Shown piece by piece: positions 54,738 to 64,000 of a stretch of 64,000 nt of DNA (its first letter is position 1; every line of letters begins with the position of its first letter). The position numbers were made by a program, and so were the translations under genes. The DNA is taken from positions 9,401,701-9,465,700 of the forward strand of contig JABAKD010000014.1 in assembly GCA_012845835.1 (NCBI GenBank). The letters run 5' to 3'. Below the pieces are notes generated by a model. The model did no database searches. It had not been told where the DNA came from and saw only the letters and a list, made by a program, of their open reading frames with translations. This stretch comes from Undaria pinnatifida (Eukaryota > Sar > Phaeophyceae > Laminariales > Alariaceae).

Positions 54738-54973
54738 TCTACGATAGCTCCCCCAAACCCAGCGATTGTTTTTACAAACGTTTCATGGCTGCTCGACACA
54801 AAGGAAGGATACTATTGGAAAAAAAAATGCCCACATATTTTCTTGTGTGCAAAGGCCTATCGATCGATGACGTCGGGGTGTCGAGGGACACCGTATTTTA
54901 GGAGATACGGCCGGGAGTTGGTTTTGAAACCGGCGATCTCGTTGAAGAAAAGCTGGGGCGGGCTACCGTAGAA
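54738..54973 (+). mobile_element. Family I TIR element
   Basis: Ends CTACGATAGCTCCCCCAAAC and GGGCGGGCTACCGTAGAAC. The body has GTTTCATGGCTGCTCGACAC, CTATCGATCGATGACGTCGG and GGCGATCTCGTTGAAG. A left-end fragment precedes it at 54,628-54,702. No ORF. Confidence 0.8.
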
Positions 54974-55016
54974 CGACTCACCACATATGTATGTTTTACT
55001 GTTGAGGAATTAGTGG

Positions 55017-55395
55017 GGTATTAGTCCGTTTGACCACTTGCACAAGGTTAACCAATAGCTTACCCAAACTAAGCCTTATAACACTCTCCCCCCCTGAAAC
55101 GGCGGGATAGCAGGTCGGCCGGGTATACGGGCGGACCTGTCAATATATCCAAGCCGTTTCATTTCCTGGGTATACCGGGGAGAGTATTTTTCAAGTTCGA
55201 CATGGGGAAAATCTGAAAAAAAATTATTGTTGTGGACGGCGGGGATCGAACCCACGACCCAAAAAACCCATGGTCCTGCCGACGACGCCATTTGTGAAGG
55301 TAATTAGTGGGGTATATTAGTCTGTTTGACCACTTGCAACTGTTTAACCAATAGCTTACCCAAACTAAGCCTTATAACTCATTGCTGTTTTCAAA
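55017..55395 (-). mobile_element. tRNA-related element with terminal direct repeats, copy 3
   Basis: Same family. Terminal repeats containing ACCAATAGCTTACCC lie at about 55,020-55,085 and 55,315-55,380. The internal tRNA-like segment at about 55,235-55,300 has B box GGTTCGATCCCC. It is the best-preserved copy and sits between two family I elements. Confidence 0.65.
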
Positions 55396-55525
55396 GGCCT
55401 ATCGATCAATGATGACGTCGGGATGGTCAGGATCATCGTATTTCTGGAGATACGGCCGGGAGCTGGTTTCCTAACCGGCGATATCGTTAACTAAAAGCTG
55501 GGGGGGCTACCGAACCGTAGAACGT
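55396..55525 (+). mobile_element. Family I 3' fragment
   Basis: From AAAGGCCTATCGATCAATGA to GGGGGGGCTACCGAACCGTA. It directly follows the tRNA-related element, which appears to have replaced or split its 5' half. Confidence 0.7.
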
Positions 55526-55604
55526 CTTTGAGTTTTAATTTATTTCACCACTGTGTTATTCGCACCCCGGTACTCTGACATTTCCTCTTTGGTTTCCTCT
55601 GTTC

Positions 55605-55946
55605 ATGTGCGATTATTTGGTTTTCTTTTCTCTGTTTCAACTGGTCTGTGACCACATTATTAGCGTGAAGGCAAACGCAGACACTTTCCGCGTTGGTTAT
55701 ATTGCCGGAATTACCGCCTTACCATACCGTCCTACTGTGCATTTATTTCCCGTGTACATTGAGTCCAGGTCTTTACAAGCCTTGTTGTTGAAATTGTTCG
55801 ATGCGAACATTGTTGACGTGCGTGTTGTGTTAACGAGTGTGCCGCTAATAAAGGCAGGCGACGACGAACCCACTCGAAGAGGAAGGAAGGACTCTTGTCT
55901 GGTTTACGAAGTGATGAAGAGCCCCCCACACGTTTCCGAAACGTGA
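55605..55946 (+). CDS. Exon-like ORF, function unknown
   Basis: A 113-codon frame with natural composition, best from about 55,670: ADTFRVGYIAGITALPYRPT, a hydrophobic LQALLLKLFDANIVDVRVVL stretch, then a charged tail ending SPPHVSET. A T-rich tract precedes it. It could be a last exon or a relic caught between family I copies. No family recognised. Confidence 0.35.
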   Translation: MCDYLVFFSLFQLVCDHIISVKANADTFRVGYIAGITALPYRPTVHLFPVYIESRSLQALLLKLFDANIVDVRVVLTSVPLIKAGDDEPTRRGRKDSCLVYEVMKSPPHVSET

Positions 55947-56012
55947 TTTAGCCTAGAATTGCCGCGCTGTTAGGAGCACTCGTGTACTTGATGTGGAGTC
56001 TCAACTGATTCT

Positions 56013-56248
56013 TACTACGATAGCCCCCCCATCAAACCATCGATTTTCTTTAACGAACGTTTCATGGCTGCTAGACACGAGGAAGGGTGCCATGAAAAAG
56101 CATCCTCAAACATTTTCATGCTTGCAAAGGTCTATCGAACGATGACGTCGGGGCGGCAAGGGGCACCGCACTTCGGGAGACACGGCCAGGAGCTGGTTTC
56201 AACACCGGCGATTACGTTAAAGAAAAGTTGGGGGGGCTACCGTAGAAC
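56013..56248 (+). mobile_element. Family I TIR element
   Basis: It starts CTACGATAGCCCCCCCATCA and ends GGGGGGGCTACCGTAGAACG, matching 54,738-54,973 throughout. Confidence 0.8.
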
Positions 56249-56289
56249 GTCTCTACCGAGACATGCTACACTGCACGCCAAGACTAAGC

Positions 56290-56790
56290 TACTACCGATA
56301 CAAGCTAGAAATATATAACGCTTCACATTCACGTGGTCTCCCAGGAGCAGATAAAAGAACATTATCCGGAAACTTCACTCAAGATACAGCAAGCGGACAT
56401 CTGCAGCACTTACCATTAATATGTCCCTCCACAACCTCAAGGAGCAAACAGAAATAAAAAAAAAGTGTTCCAGGATGCAACGTGTCCTCCCAACTCATCA
56501 ACGAGCGGGCCAAAAAATGTATTCACACGGCCTCCCAGGAGCAGATTAAAAAAAAACATTATCTGGAAAGCTTACTCAAAATACATTTGAAGCGGACGCA
56601 ACTTACTATTGATGTGTCCCTCCACAACCTCCATGGGCAGAAAAAAACATATCTCGCGTTCGCAGATGTAAACGTGTCCCCTCTCAACACATCCACGAGC
56701 AAGCACAGAATGTATCATGCCCAACTATGCAACGTGTATATACGTCCCTCGAAACCACCAACGTGGATACGAAGGCATCACACGTGACGC
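56290..56790 (+). repeat. Tandem duplication of about 190 bp
   Basis: CTCCCAGGAGCAGAT, AAACATTATC, AGCGGACATCTGCAGCACTT/AGCGGACGCAACTTACTATT and TGTCCCTCCACAACCTC occur twice (from 56,338 and 56,533). The second unit carries a 101-codon frame (56,482-56,787) of basic, polar residues; coding status unclear. Confidence 0.6.
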
Positions 56791-56879
56791 ACATACCCTA
56801 CTACAGCACACATATTCCAGGTACCACCTCTATCTCAGACCGCAATCTCTATCTTAGCTTTCCGAAATAAAAGCCTCAT

Positions 56880-57370
56880 AACGCAGGTTTGCCCCATACA
56901 GACGCTGTTAGGCATCACTAAGATTGGAATTGTACCCATCCTTGCAATAGACAGAGGGTACGAAAAGAAAAACTCCGGTATTACCAGGGGACGGGAAAAA
57001 TAAAATATGGCGATAACAGGGGATGAACGGATTCTATCCCCGGGTTTCCACGATATGTAGCTCCACGAAACATAAGCCTCATACCGCAGGTTAGTCCCGT
57101 ACAGACGCTGTTTGGCACCACTAAGATAGGAATTGCATCCATCCCTTGCAATAGACAGTGGACGGGAAAAAACTCCACGGCATTAACAGGCGACAGGAAA
57201 AATAAAAATCTGGCGATAACAGGGGATGAACTGATTCTGTCCACGGGTCTCCGCTAGGGGCTAGGAAACCATCAACGGGGTACTGACAGGGGATGAAAAT
57301 ATTTCATCCCCGGGTTTCTACTCGGGACGGACGGGAAATACCCCACGGTGGTATTACCAGGGGATGGGCG
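56880..57370 (+). repeat. Tandem repeats of about 185 bp
   Basis: GACGGGAAAAA, CTGGCGATAACAGGGGATGA and CCGGGTTTCC/CGGGTCTCCGC recur. CGTACAGACGCTGTTNGGCA occurs at about 56,899 and 57,090. Shorter units follow at 57,270 and 57,330. Confidence 0.75.
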
Positions 57371-58199
57371 GGTTTCATCCCCGCGATTCCGCTGGTTTTA
57401 TAGTGAACCCAAGCACCATAGTCAAGGGGTGGCTAGGACGTTGTACTAATTACCGCCGTCGAACAGCACGATGGCAAAAACAATTGCCATGTCTTATGAA
57501 TACAAGAAAAAGCACTCCCCAGCCCAGAAGTGTAATAGAAGAAGAGGTCCCAAAACCCCAAGATCAAATACAACTCACCCCCAACACAGTCCCGAAACCG
57601 AAACGTGGCGAACTCCAAGCGAAACTTCCCTTTCTGAAATGCAACACACGAAGACGTCCCAAAAAGCCGACAGCGCCGCGAAAAAAAAAAAACTAACGGA
57701 ACTTCCTCCCGCGGAATGTGGCACAACATCGCGCCGCAATGCTGCCACTCTCATGCCGATATCGAAAAAAGGCGGGGGGATTCGACCAGGGGATACTGCC
57801 ACCCCATCCCCGGGTTTTCTCAATGATGAAATGTAATTAAGCGACGATGGCGCCGCTACCTCGGAGGTGAGTGGTGCGGGGGTCGACGAATGCCGAAGGC
57901 TTGCGGCGGGGGACACAGTGGGCGCTAGAAGCGGTGGTGCTCTTCGCCGAACTTGTCGCTGCCTTCGTCGACAGAAGCCTGTCCGTGGACTTGATCTCGG
58001 CCGGGATGGCGGGCCAGTTTCTCTGCAGACGTGCCAGGGATTTTGACGTGCGACGGTCGTGCGGAAAGCGGGGTTGGGGCGGAGGAGGACGGTTGCGGGA
58101 CTGCCGTACTCGAGCTACGTGCTTTTTTTTTTTTTCGAGTGCGACTCCGACATTTCTAGTACTGGACAGTTGTATTTCAATTTCCGTGGAGTTTGACAT
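57364..58199. other. Coding-like region, strand undecided
   Basis: Two overlapping plus frames (57,364-57,696 and 57,471-57,836) are Pro/Lys/Thr-rich. A minus frame 57,837-58,199 is Ser/Thr/Arg-rich (MSNSTEIEIQLSSTRNVG...). A strong plus-strand donor GGAG/GTGAGT lies at 57,864-57,872 after DDGAATSE. The mix suggests one disordered gene segment, but I cannot fix its strand. Confidence 0.3.
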
Positions 58200-58309
58200 C
58201 CGAGGTTCGTGGCTCGGTCATTTGCATTATTAGGATCAATGTTGTCAACGACGTTTCCCAACTAGTTTTCTTTGTGGCCACAGGTGGCCAAAGAGGAAGA
58301 AAGACAAGA

Positions 58310-58490
58310 TAAGCAATATTATGTATTTATGTACTCGTAGTATACCGAAGAAGCGTGCAGAGCGCCCAAACGTTGGAGGTGTCTCGATATGGAGAAGGAA
58401 CGGTGCTCCGTCTCAAGCGGGATGTGCATAGTCAGTGGTCGAGTGACTAGCACAAGCAACAAATGAGCCCTCCCCCCCCCCCCCCCCCCT
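58310..58490 (+). repeat. Dispersed repeat with poly-C end
   Basis: AGCGCCCAAACGTTGGAGGT, GTGCTCCGTCTCAAGCGGGA and GCAAGCAACAAATGAG then a C-run, as at 37,190-37,410. Confidence 0.7.
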
Positions 58491-60001
58491 ATTTCTTCTT
58501 GATTTGTGATTGCCTCCCTGACGTACTTCGAAGTATGCCGTTGGGGGTTGAGTACAAGTAGGGAGCAGGGAGGGGCGGAGAAGGAATGTTACAAGAGAGT
58601 GCTATATTCTGCCAAATTCGTATAAAAAAAAATATTTGCATACGACATATATACGTACCTGGTATTGCTTATGGGGTCATGAAGCGGTGGAATCCGTTCG
58701 TAATTCACCTGGGGGGGGGGGGGGGGTTCAGGAGGCAATCTCCCCTAAATGCTAATAGTAGGAAAGCCGACAAAAAATACTTTGGAAACCCCAGGGGAGC
58801 ACAACGAAAAGGAAACGGAGCCCTACTACTACTCCAGAAAGCTCAGCTCAGAAAGAAAAACAAATTGGAGCGTCGTAATTTTCTGTGCGAACCGGGAACA
58901 CGACGGTTTTTTTTTTACAGCTTTTTTGCTTAGTTTTGGCAAACCCCCCTCCCGCTCCGTCTGGGTCCTTGAAAAGAAAATGCAATATTGCTTCGTTTAG
59001 TTTTGCCCTGGAAACCCGGACTTTTTTTTCTTTTTGCCCTAAAAAGGCATCCCCATGAGCCTGGTATGTTTACTAAACGATTCTTAGACCTTGGTACTAT
59101 TTACTATTATTATGGGAATTAATTGTGTTTCGGGTTGCTCCGAATTGATATTTTATGCCGATAATACGCCATCCTTCTCAGCGGGACACGGGACAAAACC
59201 ACCTACCTGTATGCTGTAATGTTTAGGATGCTACCCGTAATTGTCCTGGAGCTTTCTGACGTACTATCCGTTTCTCCAGAGTCGTTCCACAGCAACAACC
59301 ATTTCTCAAATCTATTAACAAGTGGTTGCGCCAAAAGTCAAACTGAGACCCTACTTTAGAGAAAATGAGAACTGATCCAGAGAATCCTCGGAAAAACTAC
59401 GGGGGTGGACCTTGAAGAGCATGCATATCGGTGTTTTCGACAGCCCAGCCGAGCAGCATCGATACATTTTGTGGTCTAGAATTCAGTTCTGGCAGCGAAA
59501 AGTACGTTCTTTCGTAATAGTTGGTCCTAGGAGACGTTACCATAATGACTAGTTTTAAGTGTGGTTGCATGATTCATGGCCTGACGAGATATCACGAGGA
59601 TCGTTCTATATCAGAGAAGTTTTCCACCCTACTTGTATTCTTCCTGCGTTTCCTGTTTTTGGGGGCCTCAACTTGACATTCCAGCAAGAAGAAGAGTGTA
59701 AGTTTCTTCAACAAGAGGAATGCTCCCGAAAAAGCGGTTCCTAATGAATTTGCACGCTGGAACGTTTGTTTGCATACCATGATTAGAAAGCTTTTTTTTT
59801 CCCCGTGTTTCTCCTTCGCCTTTTTTTGTTGCCAATTTTATCTTGACAACCGAAAACCACAAACTACTAGGAGAAGGGAAAAGAAGCATGGTTCGACAAA
59901 ATAGCTCATGACGCGTGGTAGGATAGACATGGCATTTTTTTGCACTTTCTTTGGGCAAAACACAAATAGGGGCGGGGCGCGTGGGATAAGACAAGACTCA
60001 A
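58491..60001. other. No gene recognised
   Basis: A 115-codon plus frame (58,586-58,933) is basic and poly-G-interrupted. The rest is AT-rich without coding signal. GACGCGTGGTAGGATAGAC near 59,910 is a family F left end alone. Confidence 0.35.
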
Positions 60002-60251
60002 GTGCCTGGCTTGGCTGGCCAATCCAGGGACTACCTCAAGCCTGCCCAACGTTATCAGCAAGAGCCCCAACTCGGCTTCCCGTTGCTAGCCTGCACGCTT
60101 CGAGCTGCACCGGAGACTGGGCCTGGGGTGCTCGTTTACCTTTTCTATAATCCCGTACGACCCAAATTCCCGACATGGACAAGCCTCATTCTCTCAATAA
60201 AACACAAACAAACGTAATGTTGTCTGTTACCTTGTGTTCTTACTCTTGCAG
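60002..60251 (+). mobile_element. LTR-like repeat, copy 2
   Basis: Starts GTGCCTGGCTTGGCTGGCCA and ends TTACTCTTGCA. It contains AATAAA (60,199), consistent with an LTR polyadenylation signal, and matches 18,451-18,705. Confidence 0.5.
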
Positions 60252-60399
60252 ACAAAGATATCATTGTTTTCCTGTTTATGTTCCAATGGTATCTCGACAA
60301 ACGGAATCCCAAAGCTACTAGGCAGGGGAAAAAAACTACCAGCTGCGATGAAGGTGGCATAGTTCAGTAATTTTCGCTCCCTGAATGGCGAGGGGGCCT

Positions 60400-60490
60400 T
60401 TAGCACCCCCAAACCCCTCCTTAGCACTCCCCGTACTAAATCCAAATGATTTTCCCCTTTTTTGCCCCCAACAACGAGTTTGCAGCTGTA
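60400..60490 (+). repeat. Dispersed GCCCCCAAACCCCTCC motif
   Basis: A CCCC-rich start followed by ACTAAATCCAAATGATTTT and a CAGCTGTAAATG-type end. Relatives: 31,388-31,470, 40,065-40,140 and 43,465-43,540. Confidence 0.5.
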
Positions 60491-60667
60491 AATGCTTCTT
60501 TTCCAACAACATTATCAACGTTTCGCATACTTTTATTTTTCGGCCGATGTGGTTGTTTTTTTTTCATCAGGTGGTGGCGCCTTGAGTTGGCTAAATAAAT
60601 CATGGTTGTTTGTTTTTTTGGGGGGGGAAGGGGACGAGTCCTCTTATAGGGCTACTACCGCTAAAGA

Positions 60668-60979
60668 GGCACGCTACGCACGATACGAGAGGTAGGTGCG
60701 CCGTTTGATTTTCGAGAGTCCTCGCATGAGGGCGTCTCAAAACCCTCTCTCCCAACAGCTGGTTCGGGGAAAATCATACGTGTTACGTACTGGTACCCGA
60801 TCATCAATCCCACGGCCTAGCTAGGTACAAAACCAAACTTGAAGCTTAGTCATCCAAAACATCACCGAATGAAGGATTCCGGTGACTTTCTTAGGTCAGG
60901 GAGCCCCCGTCAATCAGATAACGTTTCAGCTAAACAACTGCTATAATATAGTTAATACCTCTCTCGTCATCATGCGTCT
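60668..60979 (+). mobile_element. Family F TIR element, diverged
   Basis: GGCACGCTACGCACGATACG opens it and ACCTCTCTCGTCATCATGCG closes it; the body has AAAACCCTCTCTCCCAACAG and GATTCCGGTGACTTTCTTAG. Confidence 0.6.
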
Positions 60980-61159
60980 ACAGTGAACAGCCTCGGGCAA
61001 CAACAAAAAAACAGTCATGGCCCTGCCTCGGCCGTAGCACAGCACACCACGTGCCTGACGGTAAGCCTGGTACCAAACAGCGCGGTTTCATCTATCTGCT
61101 GCGTCGTCCGCGTCGCCCCCTTTGTTACCTGGCGTAGTATCATCCTCGTATCAGCACCT

Positions 61160-61815
61160 GACGCATGCTACTAATACTAGTAACAGCACACTATTAACAA
61201 AAATACTATTAATAATAATAACGTACGGTAGATGTGCACTGACTGGCTCTTTTTTGTTTCGGTTCTGAGTCTGCCCCCCACTTGATTGAGGGGAAGTGAT
61301 TTTTTTTTTTTCTTGAGAAGAATGAAAGACGCATTCTACGTCAGAGCTGCACCGTTTTTTTTTCTTCTTCTTTTTCCTGTGAGGCCCTTTCCTTTCCCAA
61401 AAAAAGCGCAAAATATTCTTCAAAACAATGAAAGTTTACTCGTAGGCGTACTCCGAGTAAACAAGACCCATGGTCTAGACACACAACGAAATCATACTAA
61501 ATCATAATAATATTTATTCACGAAGCATTAAACCATATTCCAAAAATAAAAACAAGAACGATATTTCGAAGATATTGGGGCTTAATAATATGGACCTCCG
61601 TCATCCAGAAAACACATAGGCCGGAGTACCTGGTAGGCCAGAAACAGCAACCCGATGATCAATATCATGTACCAGGTACTATTTTATAGGTATGATATGA
61701 AACGAAAAAAAACGCGAAACCTAAAACGACATTCCGGCGATAATGGGTTAATTAAGGTGTCCCGAAATTCAGAAAACCAAAAAAATGCCGGAAAGTACTA
61801 TAAATACCTCCATCG
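61160..61815 (+). mobile_element. Family F-like region, expanded and diverged
   Basis: Starts GACGCATGCTACTAATACTA and ends near ACCTCCATCGTCTAGCAG. Internal ATTCCGGCGATAATGGGTTA and GAAATTCAGAAAACC match the family 3' body. It may be two merged copies. Confidence 0.5.
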
Positions 61816-61823
61816 TCTAGCAG

Positions 61824-61950
61824 GACTTCACCGACAAGCTATGTACAACCTGTGCACAGCCAGTACAATCCATTGCATGAATTGTTTGAGAAAAAGTCTT
61901 CTCAGCTGGCGAGTCTAAGAAACTTTAGGCCTCGACCCCTCCTACGCCAG
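61824..61950 (+). CDS. Candidate internal exon, function unknown
   Basis: A CAG precedes and CGCCAG/GTAAGC closes a frame reading SQYNPLHELFEKKSSQLASL then RNFRPRPLLRQ. The acceptor lies in the end of a family F element, which weakens the case. No family recognised. Confidence 0.25.
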
Positions 61951-62079
61951 GTAAGCCATGCCAGGCAGGCCATGAACTGTGAAGTCATGCCAACGAAAAT
62001 TTGGAGCAGTAACAGTCCTGCTGTAACTTTTTGCGCTGGTTCGACGCGCTATTGTGATGAGTAAAACTCGAAGTCCGAC

Positions 62080-62435
62080 ACAGTAGGGGTCCCTCAATAA
62101 GGCGGTATCCCTATATAAGGCGGTATCCCGATATAAGGCGGTCCACATCACTTGGGGCAAGCTAGGGCAGTAAACGTCCTGCTGTAACCCTCTGGGTTGG
62201 CTCAGCGCGTTATTGTGATGATGAGTAAAATCGAATCCTGAAACCGTAGGGGTCCTCCGATAAGGCAGTATCCCTATATAAGGCGGTATCCCAATATAAG
62301 ACGGTCTACATCACTTGGCGCCACTGAGGACTTGTGCTCACAACCTGGAACAAATGAGGCGGGTTCCCCCAACAAGGCGGTCATATTGCTATGGCACACC
62401 ACCGCACCGTCCTACTGGAGGACCCCTACTGAACC
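62080..62435 (-). mobile_element. Three family K fragments in a row
   Basis: CAGTAGGGGTCCCTCAATAA (62,082), its near copy GTAGGGGTCCTCCGATAAGG (62,247) and ATTGCTATGGCACACCACCG (62,387) follow one another. The first two are part of a 160-bp tandem duplication that includes CAGTNACNGTCCTGCTGTAA. Confidence 0.65.
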
Positions 62436-62950
62436 ACAAAAAACCAAACCGAAATCGCCACATTTTCACGAAAAAATAAAAATAAAAACTGACATACTCC
62501 ACAAAAGCCCCTCCAAAAATCGTTCAGTTTTTGGTATTATATTTTTTTGTGGGCCACTGCTGGTAAACGAGCCCCCGGTTATTAACTTGGAGGTGTCATA
62601 GTGATCAATTATGACGAATGGCCTCAGGGGGTGTAGTATGCCATGTAGTACCCCGAGTGATCATCGGGTGGTTGTTATCGACTTTTGAATAATAATTACC
62701 ACCCGGGTGGGTACACCGTCGTACGCGTAGAAGGTGTGGTATACAGCGTAGAAGGATGTGACATACACCGTGATATAGTGCGGTAGTACCTAGCCGTCGC
62801 ATCCAGCCAACCCCGAAACAGTTAGTGCAACTTTAGTACTTGCTACCACTCTGTCCGGAAATACAAGAAAAAAAAGTAGATTAGTATTAGAAAAAACGTT
62901 TCTTATCATATTTTCGGAAAGAGTGGTAGTATAATAATTGTGAGACTTAC

Positions 62951-63056
62951 CGTCCACAAAGCCTGCTCCATCGCCTCTTGCATGATGTCTGCGCGTTGGA
63001 GGAGAACATCGAGCAGGTAGGCCCGGTGGGCCTGAGACATCTTCCCGGTTGCCGTT
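62951..63056 (-). CDS. Isolated exon of an unidentified gene
   Basis: On the minus strand, GATATTCTCCAG is followed by an open 106-bp stretch reading TATGKMSQAHRAYLLDVLLQ then RADIMQEAMEQALWT and a perfect GTAAGT donor. Composition is helical and natural. Neighbouring exons were not found; upstream is an (AAGAAC)n tract. I do not recognise the protein. Confidence 0.5.
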
Positions 63057-63064
63057 CTGGAGAA

Positions 63065-63185
63065 TATCAACAAGAACCGGAACAAGAACAAGAGCAGGAA
63101 CAAGAACAAGATCAAGAATAGGAACAAGAACAAGAACAAGAACAAGAACAAGAACAAGAACAAGAACAAGAGCAAAAACAAGAAA
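63065..63185 (+). repeat. (AACAAG)n repeat
   Basis: About 20 hexamers of AACAAG/GAACAA. On the minus strand it is a T-rich CTTGTT tract that could act as the pyrimidine tract of the exon at 62,951-63,056. Confidence 0.93.
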
Positions 63186-63189
63186 GGAG

Positions 63190-63884
63190 CTAGGCAGGGT
63201 CAACATACGACGTGCAACGATTTTTTATAGAGCCGTGAGATATTTATTCTTGACGGCTAGTATTAGTTATTAGTTAGTAGCACTACAGCAGTAGGTGGGT
63301 GGCGAAGCAATAAAAGCAACAAGCTGGCTTAGTCTTTACCGACACGTACACACCACACCTCGAGCCACCACAAGCGCCACAACCAGTCAGACCCAAAGAC
63401 CCATAACTTCGCGGAGTACTTCACGCCGCTAGTACGGAGATCCATCGTTAACAAGATGAAAAAAATAACCCCCCCGACCTGAGAAGGAAAGGATCTTCAC
63501 CTTTCAGCCTTTCAGTCGAGCTCTTCTACGTTACAAGCGTGTTGGTGTGGTATGCGTAATGTGTAGACCAAGCAACAAACTGCGCTCGAATGAACATTAA
63601 AAAGAAACGCGCCCCCCCGCCCCCCTCCCCTCCCCTTTTTTTCTTGTTTTTGTTCACCCTGCCATCAATAGATCTCCGTACTAATTGAAAAAACAACGTA
63701 GCCGACTACCATATCTAGTCGACGACTGCTGTACTAACCGCAATAATAATAGCTGTTAACCCATACCCTGATACCGGTATAGAAGAAGACGAGAAGCAAC
63801 GTTGGTATAATATCACTCACAAACATAATTGGCGAAAATAGCCAGGACTGCTGCTGACAACGAGTCATGAACAGTCCCGCGGGT
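63190..63884. other. No gene recognised
   Basis: No coding or structural signal seen apart from a C-run at 63,613-63,630. Confidence 0.4.
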
Positions 63885-64000
63885 CGAATCAGGAGGTTTC
63901 CAAATTATCGCGGTTCGAGTCGGGTCGGGTCCAGCAAGAGGTGTGCGAAACCTTACGGGTCTCGGGTCGGGTCGGGTCGGGTCAAGAGGTTGTCAAATCT
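63885..64000 (+). repeat. GGGTCGG-rich tandem repeats at window end
   Basis: TCGAGTCGGGTCGGGTCC and (GGGTC)n units with AAGAGGTNTNCNAAA linkers, as at 47,100-47,310. The repeat continues past the window. Confidence 0.85.

Overview
The window is eukaryotic nuclear DNA. It holds one gene that can be read end to end, split by spliceosomal introns, surrounded and filled by repeats. That gene is the SAGA/ADA coactivator subunit ADA2, on the plus strand from 24,862 to 48,791. It has 11 coding exons (about 746 codons) and ten introns of 0.3 to 4.0 kb. All junctions keep frame, nine donors are GT and one is GC. The domain order is ZZ zinc finger, SANT, a long Ala/Gly/Asn-rich insert with a classical nuclear localisation signal, the ADA2 core, and a C-terminal SWIRM domain. 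Large repeat-filled introns, Ala/Gly-rich protein inserts and TTAGGG-type telomere-like repeats would suit a brown alga or another stramenopile. That assignment is inference; nothing in the window fixes the taxon.

Layout. Positions 1 to 20,000 are almost gene-free: tandem arrays (a 500-bp TTG tract, a 9-bp minisatellite, CG-rich arrays with telomere-like repeats) and dispersed families with terminal inverted repeats (TIRs). Positions 19.8 to 24.3 kb hold coding-like fragments and an imperfect inverted repeat of about 2.1 kb just upstream of ADA2. Positions 24.8 to 48.8 kb are ADA2, with many of the same repeat families in its introns. Positions 48.8 to 64 kb are again mostly mobile-element fragments, with a few isolated exon-like stretches. 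The best of these is a minus-strand exon at 62,951-63,056.

At least ten repeat families recur. The main ones are: (F) elements with TIR GACGCGTGCTACGATAGAGG; (H) elements with TIR GAGTCATCCCACGG; (G) elements built around an 18-bp palindrome; (I) elements ending in TACGATAGC; (K) elements ending in CAGTAGGGGTC; a tRNA-related element with 60-bp terminal direct repeats; a second tRNA-derived SINE; and a 255-bp LTR-like repeat. Several are nested or have grown by internal tandem duplication, so their relative ages can be read from the sequence. No transposase, reverse transcriptase, rRNA, true tRNA gene or CRISPR array was recognised.

The most unusual structures concern ADA2. The end of exon 4 with its splice donor recurs three more times in intron 4. 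A decayed copy of terminal exon 11 lies 300 bp upstream of the real one. A splice-acceptor-like motif is tandemly repeated in intron 10. Intron 9 needs a GC donor.
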